This document shows, piece after piece, positions 37,168 to 46,869 of a stretch of DNA of 64,000 nt. The stretch spans positions 7,550,001 to 7,614,000 of the forward strand of contig NZ_CP050440.1 in NCBI RefSeq assembly GCF_011769525.1, in the 5' to 3' direction. Position 1 is the stretch's first letter; every line of letters starts with the position of its first letter. Under the pieces are notes generated by a model. It worked only from the letters and a program-made list of their open reading frames with translations, ran no database searches and had not been told where the DNA came from. A program made the position numbers and the translations under genes. This stretch comes from Tolypothrix sp. PCC 7910 (GTDB lineage Bacteria; Cyanobacteriota; Cyanobacteriia; Cyanobacteriales; Nostocaceae).

Positions 37168-37851
37168 TTGGGAATAAATTTACATTCTTTTAAAAAGCGG
37201 CAGCTACTTTATATAACTATCATTGGTTTTGGAATTTTATTAGCAGGTGGACTAATTACAGGCAAGTTAAGGCTATTTTCCTCGTCAGCAATAACTGATG
37301 AAATCAGATTAGCTTCTAATTCAGATGTAGCTACAGCTGATCAACGAATAAAAATCGAGAGATTACTAAAATTAATTCAGCAGCGATTACTTATTGCTCA
37401 TGATGTTGCTCGTTGGAAATGGAATCACAAACGCCCTATTGAGGATCGCAAAAGAGAACAAGATTTACTCGCTAAAGTTCGCCAGCAAGCAACAACCTAT
37501 AATTTGGAACCAGATGTAGTTGTAGCCTTTTTTCAAGCGCAAATAGAAGCTGGTAAGCTGATTCAAAAAGCTGATTTCCAAAACTGGCATCAGCAAGGCG
37601 CTAAATCTTTTGCTAATGTGCCAGACTTAAACAAGGCTATACGTCCATCATTGGATAAGTTAAATACAGAATTTTTCTCAGCTTTAGTAGATATAAATCC
37701 TATCCTTGGTTGTTCGACAATCCAAAAATCAATTGAGTCAAGAACTCAGATTCTTCTGCAGGGAGATGGTATTGATCGGCAAGTTCAAAGTCTAGCTATT
37801 AAGCCCTTGTTGGGGCGCAAATCTACTTCATGTCCCAACAATTCTATTTAG
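37168..37851 (+). CDS. Secreted chorismate mutase, AroQ-gamma type
   Basis: A 227-residue protein. After a basic start and a membrane segment (LLYITIIGFGILLAGGLITG) comes a helical chorismate mutase domain: RLLKLIQQRLLIAHDVARWK, then KRPIEDRKREQDLLAKVRQQ and VAFFQAQIEAGKLIQ, with the arginine, lysine and glutamine residues expected of the AroQ-gamma group. It converts chorismate to prephenate, here outside the cytoplasm (periplasm). The start is a TTG at 37168; no ATG fits. Why bacteria secrete this enzyme is unknown. Nine bp separate its stop from the convergent pentapeptide gene. Confidence 0.85.
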   Translation: MGINLHSFKKRQLLYITIIGFGILLAGGLITGKLRLFSSSAITDEIRLASNSDVATADQRIKIERLLKLIQQRLLIAHDVARWKWNHKRPIEDRKREQDLLAKVRQQATTYNLEPDVVVAFFQAQIEAGKLIQKADFQNWHQQGAKSFANVPDLNKAIRPSLDKLNTEFFSALVDINPILGCSTIQKSIESRTQILLQGDGIDRQVQSLAIKPLLGRKSTSCPNNSI

Positions 37852-37859
37852 GCTACAAA

Positions 37860-38366
37860 TTAGCGACAACCCAAACTATCGCGTGTGGAAACTCCGGTAA
37901 CTGGATTAACCCCATCGGCGCGATCGCATAATAGTGATACTTGATAGCGGTCTATTAAAGCATCTGTAAAATCGGCACCAGTGATTACGGCATCATAAAA
38001 GCGGCTGCGGGTTAAAGTTGCTTCTGTAAAAATGGCATTTTTGAGGTTGGCATTATCTAAAGTTACGCGATCCACTAAAGCGCCTGTAAGGTTTGCACCT
38101 TCTAAATTGGCTTTGAGTAACACACCTTTAGTTAAAATTGCGTTTGTTAAATTGGCTCCTGCAAAATTTGTGCCTCGCATTTCTGCAGCCACAAAAGTCA
38201 CCCCAGCTAAATTGTTATGTGAAAAGTCACGATTCTCTAAATTAGTGTTGTTGTAATTGATTGTATTTGTTTGAGCAAAGGCTGGTCTAGGAGTAAGAAT
38301 CACCCATAAACCAGCCAATATCAAAATCAATATTAAGCTAAAAAAGCGTAACCAAAACTTTTTCAT
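37860..38366 (-). CDS. Exported pentapeptide-repeat protein
   Basis: A 168-residue protein with a signal peptide ([21 protein letters not shown]) and about 90 residues of pentapeptide repeats of the A(N/D)LxN/X type ([36 protein letters not shown]), which fold as a right-handed beta helix. The end has two cysteines (SLLCDRADG ... DSLGCR), probably disulfide-bonded, as in thylakoid-lumen pentapeptide proteins. Function unknown. Convergent with the chorismate mutase gene. Confidence 0.9.
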   Translation of the reverse strand: MKKFWLRFFSLILILILAGLWVILTPRPAFAQTNTINYNNTNLENRDFSHNNLAGVTFVAAEMRGTNFAGANLTNAILTKGVLLKANLEGANLTGALVDRVTLDNANLKNAIFTEATLTRSRFYDAVITGADFTDALIDRYQVSLLCDRADGVNPVTGVSTRDSLGCR

Positions 38367-38432
38367 AACTTTTTTGTAGAGTCAAAAGTCAAAAATTCAT
38401 CATAAATTAATTCTAACTCTTGACTTTTGTAC

Positions 38433-38452
38433 AGACGCGATTAATCGCGTCT
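38433..38452. repeat. 20-bp perfect palindrome, copy 1
   Basis: AGACGCGATTAATCGCGTCT is a perfect palindrome, found again at 62609-62628 and in a close form at 44064-44095. Each copy sits just after a gene end. A bidirectional terminator or dispersed repeat role is possible. Confidence 0.7.
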
Positions 38453-38465
38453 CTCCACCTCTTAA

Positions 38466-39992
38466 CTATTTCCAATCTTTACCAATTTGGATTGTCAGGT
38501 CAGATTCCAAATCACCAGTCGCAGTCACTTCAATTTGACCTAAACCAATAATTTTTTGGAGATCAATTCCTAATTCTCGCTTACCTCCTTGCACAATAAT
38601 TTGAGTTTGGCGTTGGGTATCAGGCCAATCTGGTACCGGATAAACGTTGGTGAAGCCTTTTTGTTTGAGAGAATTGATAACTTTTTGAGTTAGCTGTGGT
38701 TGATTGGAAGCATTTTGAATAGCAATTTTGAGTTTAGTAACTGGACGCACATCCGGCTTGAGACCAGGTACATTCACCCCAACATAATCATTCAATAGGC
38801 TTTGTTGCCCAGTCATATTCAACCAATAACTATTGGGGTCTTGGCTGAAGCGGCTGAAGCCACCAGGTAAGACGGTCATTTGGAAATTATCCCGTTCTAG
38901 GTTCACGGAAAAATTCACCAATGCCATCATTTCTTCTATTTTCAGGTTGGTGTCAAAGTACTTCCGCATAATGCGGGTTAATTGCGGCAACCTGGGTAAA
39001 ACAGTCGGACTATTTAAGCGTTCTACTAACGCTTTCATCAGCGCTTGCTGTCTTTGGACTCGTGATAAATCTCCCAAACCAGGTTCGCGGTAACGAATAA
39101 ATAGTTCTGCTTGTTCGCCGTTGAGAGTTTGCCAGCCACTTACTAAGCTAACTGACTGACCAGAGGCGTTTTGATAAGCCATTGATTTAGGCACAAATAC
39201 CTCTACTCCACCCAACTGATCTACCATTTGGCGTAAGCCATTGGTAGAGATCCGCATATAGCGATCAATGGGTGCGTTATTTAAAGTCCGGCTAATTACT
39301 CGTGCTGCCAATACTGGCCCACCTTGAGCGTTAGCATCGGATACTTTGGTTAATCCCTTTTCTGGGATAGCAATCATCGTATCCCGAGGAATTGAAAGCA
39401 CCTTCATGGATTTATCGCCAGGGTTGAGCCTCACCATCAGCATAGTGTCGCTTTTGCCAGCAAAACTTTCTGGTGAGCCGTCAACAGTACCTTTGACTGG
39501 TTCAATCCCCATGATCAAAATATTCATGGGTTTTGAAAGCTGATACTCAGAGATTTTGCCCCATAATTCCCCAGGAAGTGGAACTTTTGCCTGTTCCTTC
39601 CCAGATACTCCAGCGTCTTCTTCAGTTTGGTCGAGATTACTCCATAAAGGAGTCCACAACGCCAAGGTAGAAACTAGCAGCCCAGATAAAACGATACCTA
39701 AGACAACCGTTAACACCCACAATAGCCAGCGTGGCATGGTTAAGCCTAACCGCTCATAAAGCTGGTTAGGAATTTCACCTACAGACTCCACAACACCACG
39801 GGAAACATTAGTAGGTTGTTTCGGTCTATCTTCTTGCTCTGGTGCTACTGCTGGTTGAGGCGTAACTTGAGTATCTGACTTTGGTAATTGTTGAGGCTTA
39901 ACCTCATCTAAATCTAAAGCTGGTACTTGTTGAGGCGTGACTTGATTTTCCGTCCATTGCATTTGTTTAATCACAATTATCTCCCCACTCAA
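38466..39992 (-). CDS. LytR-CpsA-Psr family glycopolymer ligase
   Basis: A 508-residue LCP protein. A proline/glutamine-rich cytoplasmic region (1-80) is followed by one membrane segment (LLWVLTVVLGIVLSGLLVSTLAL), the LCP domain (MNILIMGIEPVKG, MLMVRLNPGDKSMKVLSIPR, RYREPGLGDLSRVQRQQ) and a C-terminal LytR_C domain (KIAIQNASNQPQLTQKVINS). LCP proteins transfer glycopolymers from lipid carriers to the cell wall. It lies close to a divergent mannose-1-phosphate guanylyltransferase, which fits an envelope polysaccharide role. Confidence 0.93.
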   Translation of the reverse strand: MSGEIIVIKQMQWTENQVTPQQVPALDLDEVKPQQLPKSDTQVTPQPAVAPEQEDRPKQPTNVSRGVVESVGEIPNQLYERLGLTMPRWLLWVLTVVLGIVLSGLLVSTLALWTPLWSNLDQTEEDAGVSGKEQAKVPLPGELWGKISEYQLSKPMNILIMGIEPVKGTVDGSPESFAGKSDTMLMVRLNPGDKSMKVLSIPRDTMIAIPEKGLTKVSDANAQGGPVLAARVISRTLNNAPIDRYMRISTNGLRQMVDQLGGVEVFVPKSMAYQNASGQSVSLVSGWQTLNGEQAELFIRYREPGLGDLSRVQRQQALMKALVERLNSPTVLPRLPQLTRIMRKYFDTNLKIEEMMALVNFSVNLERDNFQMTVLPGGFSRFSQDPNSYWLNMTGQQSLLNDYVGVNVPGLKPDVRPVTKLKIAIQNASNQPQLTQKVINSLKQKGFTNVYPVPDWPDTQRQTQIIVQGGKRELGIDLQKIIGLGQIEVTATGDLESDLTIQIGKDWK

Positions 39993-40089
39993 CCACTCCT
40001 TAAAAGTATGTTAGTCCAAGCTACAAATCTTGCCAGTAGAAAAGCCCACTGTAAACTTGTAATGTTCTTTAGTAAAGTTGTATGACATA

Positions 40090-41154
40090 ATGCCTAATTC
40101 ATTGTTCCCCGTAATTCTTGCTGGTGGTAAAGGTGAGCGTTTTTGGCCTTTGAGTCGTTCGGGACGACCCAAGCAATTTTTAAGTCTTGATGGTAGCTCT
40201 AGGAGCTTATTACAAGCAACCGCCGATCGGTTGATAAAACTCGTTGGCGGGTGGGATTCTGTGTTTGTCATCACTTCTAATCAGATAGCTGAAGGAGTGC
40301 GACAACAGCTGCCAGAACTGCCTTCACAAAATTTATTGATCGAGTCAGAGGGAAGAGACACTGCCGCAGCTGTTGCTTGGACAAGTTTAGTCATTAAACA
40401 GCGTTATGGCGAGGATGCGATCGTCGGATTTTTTCCAGCAGATCACTGGATTGCCGATCAAGAGGCATTTGCGAACACTTTAAATGCTGCTAGCTCTTTA
40501 GCGGCAAGTACAGAAGCGATTGTCACACTGGGGATCAAGCCTACTTTCCCATCCACTGGTTACGGCTATATCGAACAAGGCGAGAAAATTGGTACCTTTG
40601 ATGAGTTGCCAGCTTATCACGTCAACCGCTTTACTGAAAAGCCCAACCGTGAAACGGCAGAAACTTTTTTATCAACGGGGCGTTTTAGCTGGAATAGTGG
40701 AATGTTCGTGTTTCGGGCTGGTGTTGTTCTTAAGGAACTTTATACCCACGCGCCTGAAATTATCGAACCTCTAGCACAAAATGGCCCTGGTATCTACCCG
40801 CAGTTGCCTAAGAAAAGTATAGACTATGCACTTATGGAAAAGACCACTTTAGCATATGTCTTACCAGTGGCATTTGGTTGGGATGATTTAGGCGATTGGA
40901 ATGCGATCGAGCGTTTACTAAAAACAGAAGATACTCCTAACGTGGAACTTGCTACCCATGTGGGGCTTGATACCCAAGGAGCACTACTTTACGCCACCGA
41001 TCCAGAAGATGTCATTGTTACCATAGGCTTAGAGGATGTAGTGATCGTGCGCGATCGCAAAGTTACCCTCATAGTCAAAAAAGACCGTACCCAGGAAATT
41101 AAACAAATTCTCAAAACACTCCAAAGCGATCCCCGATTTACCGACTTGCTATAG
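40090..41154 (+). CDS. manC: Mannose-1-phosphate guanylyltransferase
   Basis: From ATG 40090 the protein has 354 residues (the frame is open from a TTG at 40078). The nucleotide-binding signature is PVILAGGKGERFWPLSRSGR with PKQFL; VGFFPADHWI, GYGYIEQG, FTEKPN and FAWDDLGDW-type blocks (here FGWDDLGDWNAIER) follow. It makes GDP-mannose from mannose-1-phosphate and GTP. It has no C-terminal isomerase domain, so it is the single-function type. The ATG start places the signature right at the N-terminus, as usual for the family. Confidence 0.92.
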   Translation: MPNSLFPVILAGGKGERFWPLSRSGRPKQFLSLDGSSRSLLQATADRLIKLVGGWDSVFVITSNQIAEGVRQQLPELPSQNLLIESEGRDTAAAVAWTSLVIKQRYGEDAIVGFFPADHWIADQEAFANTLNAASSLAASTEAIVTLGIKPTFPSTGYGYIEQGEKIGTFDELPAYHVNRFTEKPNRETAETFLSTGRFSWNSGMFVFRAGVVLKELYTHAPEIIEPLAQNGPGIYPQLPKKSIDYALMEKTTLAYVLPVAFGWDDLGDWNAIERLLKTEDTPNVELATHVGLDTQGALLYATDPEDVIVTIGLEDVVIVRDRKVTLIVKKDRTQEIKQILKTLQSDPRFTDLL

Positions 41155-41207
41155 CTGTAAAAGTTAAAACCCTTGGCAGAGGCTAAGGTTCTGCTATTTT
41201 CATTATA

Positions 41208-41416
41208 ACTAGGGATTAGGGACTGGGTAGGTACTGGGGGCTAGGTACTGGGGACTAGGGACTAGGAAGACAACGAAGATCAAGAGAAGTGGTGACACAA
41301 AGAAAATTTATCATCCCCAATCCCCAGTACCCAATCCCCAGTACCCAATCCCCAATCCCCAATCCCCAGTACCCAATCCCCAGTCCCCAGTCCCTAATCC
41401 CCAATCTCCTGTCCCC
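41208..41416. repeat. Short tandem repeats forming a long inverted pair
   Basis: A G-rich arm (41208-41266, units such as GGGACTAGG and GTACTGGGG) and a C-rich arm (41313-41416, units CCCAATC and CCCAGTA) are reverse complements in pattern and could fold into a long imperfect hairpin. It fills the gap between manC and the UbiB kinase gene; the G-rich and C-rich reading frames here are not genes. Confidence 0.8.
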
Positions 41417-41422
41417 AAAAAA

Positions 41423-43066
41423 ATGTTCCTTACCCAAACAGTTCCTCGTCAACGAGAAATTATTGAAGTAGTCCTGCGTAACGGCTGGGACTATATGCGT
41501 AGGTTACTTACTGGTGGTAAAGCTGATGAACCACAACTACCAACACCTGCCGTCTTAAAAAATATTTTGGTGGATTTGGGGCCTGTCTATGTCAAACTAG
41601 GGCAGTTACTTTCTACCCGTCCCGACTTACTTAGCGCTGGCTATATTGATGAACTTTCAACTCTTCAAGATGAAGTTCCGCCAGTTCCCTGGTCAGAAAT
41701 TGAAGTGCTACTGCGCCAACAGCTAAAAACTCCCTTAGAAGAAACTTTTAAGATCATTAATCCTGTAGCAGTAGCTGCGGGATCAATTGCTCAAACCCAT
41801 CGCGCTACATTAGTAGACGGTCGAGAAGTTGCTTTGAAGGTGCAACGTCCGGGGATCGATGTTACAGTCGCTCAAGATATAGCCTTAATTCAAGGGATTG
41901 CTGATTTAGTAGCAAGAACCGATTTTGGGCGAAACAACGAAATCAAATCTATCGCTGAAGAATTTACCAAAGCCCTAGAAGCAGAGTTAGATTTCACTAG
42001 AGAAGCAGAATATACAGACCAACTGCGCCGCAATTTATCTCATGGTAAATGGTTTGATCCCCAACAAATAGTAGTTGCCGAAATTTATTGGGAGCTGACT
42101 ACAGAAAAGTTGATGGTGATGGAGTGGTTAGAAGGAGTACCTCTGCTCACCGCAAATTTAAGTAGTAACGATGGTAAAGATCCGATCGCAGAACGAAAAG
42201 CGCTCACGAGTTTATTATTTAGAGCTTTTTTTCAACAACTATATATAGATGGATTTTTTCATGCTGATCCCCATCCGGGGAATGTATTTTATCTGCAAGA
42301 TGGCCGGGTAGCTTTGTTAGATTGTGGCATGGTAGGCAGACTCGATCCCCGTACCCAGCAGATTTTAACAGAAATGCTGTTAGCGATCGTCGATTTGGAT
42401 GCTCAACGCTGTGCCCAGTTAACTTTACAGCTAGCAGATTCTAGCCAGCCAGTGATTTTAGCGCGACTGGAAAATGATTATGACCGGATGCTGCGAAAGT
42501 ACCTCAACGTCAATCTATCGGCAATTAATTTTAGTCATGTCATTTATGAAATTCTGCAAGTCGCCCGCAATAATAAAATTCGCTTGCCCAGTAACATGGG
42601 GTTATATGCCAAAACCTTGGCTAACTTAGAAGGGTTAGCTCGTGGCTTTAATCCAGAATTAAATTTTGTCGATGAGATTCAGCCATTACTCACAGACTTG
42701 TTCCGTCGTCAGTTAGTCGGCGAAAATCCATTGCGATCGCTCCTTAGAACAGCATTGGATCTTAAAAGCCTGTCTTTACAATCTCCCCGTCAGATTGAAC
42801 TACTATTAGACCGGGTAACATCAGAAACATTGCAGTGGAATTTATCGCTGCGGGGTTTAGATGGTGTCCGCCGGACTATGGATGATGCTGCCAATCGTCT
42901 CTCATTTAGCATCCTAGTAGGTTCACTGATTATGGGAGCAGCAATTATTTCTAACCACGCCCAAACAACTCAACTATCTTTGTTAAGTAATATCTTGTTT
43001 GCTACTGCAAGTCTATTGGGATTGTGGCTAATTTTTAGTATTTTGCGATCGGGTCGTTTAAAATGA
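41423..43066 (+). CDS. UbiB/ABC1-family atypical kinase
   Basis: A 547-residue UbiB-family protein. Signature blocks are [15 protein letters not shown] (KxGQ motif), [11 protein letters not shown] (alanine-rich loop replacing the P-loop), VALKVQRPG (lysine), and FHADPHPGN plus [10 protein letters not shown] for the catalytic Asp and metal site. Two C-terminal membrane helices end it. Family members support quinone synthesis or lipid handling; cyanobacteria have several ABC1K paralogues with stress and plastoquinone roles. Its stop overlaps the next gene's ATG by four bases, so the two are translationally coupled. Confidence 0.92.
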   Translation: MFLTQTVPRQREIIEVVLRNGWDYMRRLLTGGKADEPQLPTPAVLKNILVDLGPVYVKLGQLLSTRPDLLSAGYIDELSTLQDEVPPVPWSEIEVLLRQQLKTPLEETFKIINPVAVAAGSIAQTHRATLVDGREVALKVQRPGIDVTVAQDIALIQGIADLVARTDFGRNNEIKSIAEEFTKALEAELDFTREAEYTDQLRRNLSHGKWFDPQQIVVAEIYWELTTEKLMVMEWLEGVPLLTANLSSNDGKDPIAERKALTSLLFRAFFQQLYIDGFFHADPHPGNVFYLQDGRVALLDCGMVGRLDPRTQQILTEMLLAIVDLDAQRCAQLTLQLADSSQPVILARLENDYDRMLRKYLNVNLSAINFSHVIYEILQVARNNKIRLPSNMGLYAKTLANLEGLARGFNPELNFVDEIQPLLTDLFRRQLVGENPLRSLLRTALDLKSLSLQSPRQIELLLDRVTSETLQWNLSLRGLDGVRRTMDDAANRLSFSILVGSLIMGAAIISNHAQTTQLSLLSNILFATASLLGLWLIFSILRSGRLK

Positions 43067-44055
43067 GGTCTATGCCGATAATTGTGGCTGAAGACTTAAA
43101 TAAATTTTATCCGGTGGCGGTAAAGGAACCTGGTATTAAAGGTACAATTGCTCACTTTTTCCGCCGCACCTACCGTTCTATCAAAGCAGTTCAGAATGTT
43201 TCCTTTGAAATCGCTACTGGGGAAGTAGTAGGTTTTTTAGGGCCAAATGGTGCTGGTAAAACTACCACCCTAAAGATGCTCACAGGCTTAATTCATCCTA
43301 CTAGCGGTCGAGTGAGAGTTGCAGGACAAATTCCCTTTCAGCGCCAAGAAGAATTTTTGCAAAAAATTACTTTGGTGATGGGACAAAAGCAGCAATTAAT
43401 TTGGGATTTACCAGCTTTAGATTCTTTAAAAATTAACGCGGCTGTTTATAATATCCCCGATAAAGAATTTCAGCGACGAGTCGGTGAATTAACAGAGATG
43501 CTTTCCCTAGAAGGAAAGCTTACCCAACCAGTAAGAAAACTGTCACTGGGTGAAAGAATGAAAGCCGAACTGTTAGCTGCACTCTTACATCGTCCCCAGG
43601 TGTTGTTTTTGGATGAACCCACCTTGGGATTAGATGTAAATGCTCAAGCTGGAGTACGTGATTTTTTACGCGAGTACAATCAGCGTTATCAAGCGACTGT
43701 ATTATTAACAAGCCATTATATGGCTGACATCACAGCTTTGTGTCAACGAGTATTGTTGATTCATCAGGGAAGGTTGATGTACGATGGCAGTTTGGATGAA
43801 CTTTTAGAACGCTTCGCTCCTTATCGAGAAATTCATTTAGAGTTAGCCCAATGTTTGCCTAAAGAAAAACTTCTGTCGTATGGAGATTTACAACTATTAG
43901 AAGGGCGAACTGTACGTTTTTTAGTACCGCAAGATAACCTAACGCAAACAGTATCTCAAATTTTAGCTGAGTTAGAGGTAGTCGATTTACAAGTAACTGA
44001 ACCACGAGTAGAAGAAGTGATTGGCAAAGTATTTCAGTCTGGAGTTGTGGAGTAA
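43063..44055 (+). CDS. ABC transporter ATP-binding protein (ABC-2 exporter type)
   Basis: A 330-residue ATPase with Walker A GPNGAGKTT, a signature LSLGERMKAEL (in place of LSGGQ), Walker B LFLDEPTLGLD and the H-loop SHYMAD. The N-terminal extension with FFRRTYRSIKAVQNVSFEI is typical of the ATPases paired with DUF990-type permeases. Overlaps the UbiB gene by four bases. One permease follows at 44224. Substrate unknown. Confidence 0.92.
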   Translation: MRSMPIIVAEDLNKFYPVAVKEPGIKGTIAHFFRRTYRSIKAVQNVSFEIATGEVVGFLGPNGAGKTTTLKMLTGLIHPTSGRVRVAGQIPFQRQEEFLQKITLVMGQKQQLIWDLPALDSLKINAAVYNIPDKEFQRRVGELTEMLSLEGKLTQPVRKLSLGERMKAELLAALLHRPQVLFLDEPTLGLDVNAQAGVRDFLREYNQRYQATVLLTSHYMADITALCQRVLLIHQGRLMYDGSLDELLERFAPYREIHLELAQCLPKEKLLSYGDLQLLEGRTVRFLVPQDNLTQTVSQILAELEVVDLQVTEPRVEEVIGKVFQSGVVE

Positions 44056-44063
44056 GTGCTGAG

Positions 44064-44095
44064 TTGTACAGACGCAATTAATCGCGTCTGTACAA
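44064..44095. terminator. Palindromic hairpin, copy 2 of the GACGC-ATTAAT-GCGTC family
   Basis: TTGTACAGACGC and GCGTCTGTACAA form a perfect 12-bp stem around AATTAATC, 9 bp after the ATPase stop. It belongs with the palindromes at 38433 and 62609. It may end or attenuate transcription between the ATPase and permease genes, or be a mobile dispersed repeat. Confidence 0.6.
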
Positions 44096-44223
44096 GAGTG
44101 GTGATTGTGTGTATTTGAAGGTATAAGAAGAATTATCTTTAATTAACTAGTTATGTACTTATTTGATTGCAAACTGCTGTAAATAATCTGCCAATACTTA
44201 CCAAAAACCAACACCAAACAGCA

Positions 44224-45012
44224 ATGAAGCGAATTATTAGGAAAGCTCTAACTTTACTTGCAGTTTACTATGCTTACATTCTTGAATACCGAGCAGAAAT
44301 GATTTTATGGGTGTTGTCTGGTTCGTTACCTATTATTTTTATGGGTATCTGGATACAAGCAGCCCAAGGTGGACGCTTTAATTTGACACCTGTAGATTTT
44401 GCTCGTTATTTTTTAGTAGTTTTTATTATTAGGCAATTTACTGCGGTTTGGGTAATTTGGGATTTTGAAAAAGAAGTAGTTGAAGGAAAACTTTCTCCTA
44501 GGTTATTACAACCTATTGACCCTGTATGGCATCATGTTGCCATTCATGTTTCTGATAGATTTGCACGCTTACAGTTTACATTTATTTTAATAGCTTTATT
44601 TTTTATTCTTTATCCCCAAGCTTTTTGGGTGCCAAGATTTGGTAGTATATTATTGTTTGTTCTATCATTATTAATAGCTTTTATATTGAGATTTACAATT
44701 CAATATACATTTGCAATGTTCGCTTTTTGGACAGAAAGAGCGACTGCATTAGAAAATCTTTGGATGTTATTTTATCTATTTTTATCAGGCATGATTGCAC
44801 CTTTAGAAGTATTTCCTGACTCTGTAAGAGCAATCGTGATGTTAACACCATTTCCCTATTTAATTGATTTTCCTGCTAGTATTTTGATTGGGCTACCTGT
44901 TGACTTTGGGCGTGGTTTTCTAGCACTGGTAGGTTGGACATTAATATTTTTAGTTTTAAATCGCTGGCTGTGGCGTATGGGTTTAAAACGCTATTCTGGT
45001 ATGGGAGCTTAA
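44224..45012 (+). CDS. ABC-2 family transporter permease
   Basis: From ATG 44224 the protein is 262 residues (the frame is open from a TTG at 44167, which adds 19 polar residues). Six membrane segments are visible, for example MILWVLSGSLPIIFMGIW and ILLFVLSLLIAFILRF. The short motif FWTERATALENLWMLFYLFL followed by SGMIAPLEVFP is typical of DUF990-type exporters. Such systems usually have two different permeases next to the ATPase; only one is here. Export substrate unknown. Confidence 0.85.
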   Translation: MKRIIRKALTLLAVYYAYILEYRAEMILWVLSGSLPIIFMGIWIQAAQGGRFNLTPVDFARYFLVVFIIRQFTAVWVIWDFEKEVVEGKLSPRLLQPIDPVWHHVAIHVSDRFARLQFTFILIALFFILYPQAFWVPRFGSILLFVLSLLIAFILRFTIQYTFAMFAFWTERATALENLWMLFYLFLSGMIAPLEVFPDSVRAIVMLTPFPYLIDFPASILIGLPVDFGRGFLALVGWTLIFLVLNRWLWRMGLKRYSGMGA

Positions 45013-45668
45013 CTCGAATTTATCCATTCAGAGTTCCAATATAATTTGTCAGGAAATGACTATCTTAGCGTCTAACACACCATCCACGCGGCTATGCGTT
45101 ACGGCTAAATTTTATTGTCTCTGTATTTCAAATCCTTTCATAGCCGTAACACACCCGACTTATAACTTTTGACTTTGGATAAACCTAACGAAAAATATTT
45201 GATTAGGTATGTATCAGCTTCGTCTTTAGGTAGAGATAACTGTTAATTTTTTGTGTGATATTAAATAAATCATTTGCATTATCTAAGTTTTGTACTGGAG
45301 CGATTTAGCGGTAGTAAAAACTTAAATAAGCCCCTACAACCACTAAAGGTTGCAGGGGGACAGCAAGATTCGATATTGATTGACTTTTCAATATCACTGA
45401 GTACTATTAGATATTCTATGGTCTTTCAGTAGATACAATTATTAATATTTACTGTGATTATTGCTACATTTATTGCTTACCTCAGTGTTGTGCGAAAGTT
45501 AGGTTTTAAGTTGACTTATTGCTTGGAGAATACTGCGATCGCAGTATTGCCCACCCTATGATTTAAAATTAACTGTATCTATTGGTGTTGTGTCGTTGCA
45601 TATATGTTACTGCTGAAATTCATTCAGGCTAAAACCTCAACCATCAACATCACAGTGAGGCATTTTAT
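45013..45668. other. 656-bp gene-free stretch with hairpins
   Basis: No gene was seen. It holds a terminator-like hairpin at 45331-45358 (CCCCTACAACC pairing with GGTTGCAGGGG, one mismatch) and a perfect 20-bp palindrome at 45529-45548 (AATACTGCGATCGCAGTATT) centred on a HIP1 site, plus a GCCGTAAC-type dispersed repeat near 45100-45145. The promoter of the PPK2 gene should lie in its last part; GTGAGG at 45654-45659 is a weak ribosome-binding site. Confidence 0.6.
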
Positions 45669-46535
45669 ATGAATCATGATGCTTTTATTGTTAAACCAGG
45701 CTCAAAAGTTTCCTTAAATAAGCACTATGACTCAGGCTTTAAAGGAAATTACCAGCAAAAAGCTGATGCTGAAGGTAAATTAGAGGCAGATATTCAACGA
45801 TTGGCTTATTACCAAGATGTTCTCTACGCTCAAAACACTTATGCATTGCTAATTATTTTTCAAGCAATGGATGCTGCTGGTAAAGACAGCACAATTAAAC
45901 ACGTTATGTCGGGAGTTAATCCTCAAGGTTGTCAAGTTTTTAGTTTTAAGTCGCCAAGTTCTGAAGAATTAGACCATGACTACCTTTGGCGGTCAATGAA
46001 GGCTTTACCTGAACGGGGTAGGATTGGCATATTTAACCGTTCATACTATGAAGAAGTATTAGTAGTACGTGTTCATCCGGAAATTCTCAAAAAACAGCAA
46101 CTTCCACAGTTTCCTGAAGGAAATAATATATGGAAGCAGCGTTTTGAAGAAATTAATAATTTGGAAAAGTATTTAGTAAATAATGGCATTATTATTCTCA
46201 AATTCTTTTTGAATGTTTCTAAATCAGAACAGAAAAAAAGATTTTTAGCACGAATTGAATCGCCAGAAAAAAATTGGAAGTTTTCTGCTAATGATGTGAG
46301 AGAAAGAGCTTTTTGGGATGATTATATGAGTGCTTATGAAAATGTTTTCCAAAATACTAGCACTGAATGGGCACCTTGGTATATTATTCCTGCCGATCAC
46401 AAATGGTTCACACGTCTGACGGTTGCTGATATTATCTGCACCAAATTAAAAGAACTCAATCTTAACTATCCTACTTTGAGTGAAGAATATCAGCAGCAGC
46501 TTTTGCAAGCAAAGCAAATTTTAGAAAGTGAATGA
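45669..46535 (+). CDS. Polyphosphate kinase 2 family protein
   Basis: A 288-residue PPK2 protein. Walker A is DAAGKDSTIKHVMSGVNPQG; the lid and Walker B blocks are NRSYYEEVLVVRVHPE and LKFFLNVSKSEQKKRF. It moves phosphate between polyphosphate and nucleotides, usually making ATP or GTP from the diphosphate, or ADP from AMP; which one cannot be told by eye. It is the first of a run of energy-related genes (PEP synthase, stress protein, pyruvate-kinase-like) on the same strand, though long gaps suggest separate transcription. Confidence 0.93.
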   Translation: MNHDAFIVKPGSKVSLNKHYDSGFKGNYQQKADAEGKLEADIQRLAYYQDVLYAQNTYALLIIFQAMDAAGKDSTIKHVMSGVNPQGCQVFSFKSPSSEELDHDYLWRSMKALPERGRIGIFNRSYYEEVLVVRVHPEILKKQQLPQFPEGNNIWKQRFEEINNLEKYLVNNGIIILKFFLNVSKSEQKKRFLARIESPEKNWKFSANDVRERAFWDDYMSAYENVFQNTSTEWAPWYIIPADHKWFTRLTVADIICTKLKELNLNYPTLSEEYQQQLLQAKQILESE

Positions 46536-46746
46536 AGATTAATTTATATTCTGAAGGTAGTGGTGCTTTATCTTCAGCGTAACCTATCCTACACGTAAGC
46601 TTTTATTAAGAAGATATATTTGGCAAGGCAATCTAAATAAAAAAGAATGCAATAAACGAAGAAGGGAACAATATAAACTGTACCCTTCTGAATAATTTAT
46701 TTTGTTGCAAACAATATTTAACTTTGTATTAATTAATTTGTTGGAT

Positions 46747-46774
46747 GGTGCATTAGGTAATGTGCCTAACGCAC
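46747..46774. repeat. Dispersed hairpin repeat
   Basis: GGTGCATTAGG pairs with CCTAACGCACC (one mismatch) around a short loop, a sequence type like the hairpin after hupL (32633-32659). The surrounding gap 46536-46869 contains no gene. Confidence 0.5.
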
Positions 46775-46869
46775 CTTACTAATACAAGCGCTGAATGCAG
46801 ACATTTTTTATTTCCTATTTATCAGTCAGCAATTCCTAAACCCAATTATTAATCAGTAATATCTATCTT

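Noticed and set aside
41208-41416. Repeats at 41.2-41.4 kb (and 50.0, 62.6 kb) as a CRISPR array
   Set aside because: Units are 7-9 bases, directly tandem and degenerate, with no constant-length spacers and no cas genes.
41255-41471. Frames translating the G-rich and C-rich repeats ([20 protein letters not shown])
   Set aside because: Pure tandem repeat translation, no independent coding signal.
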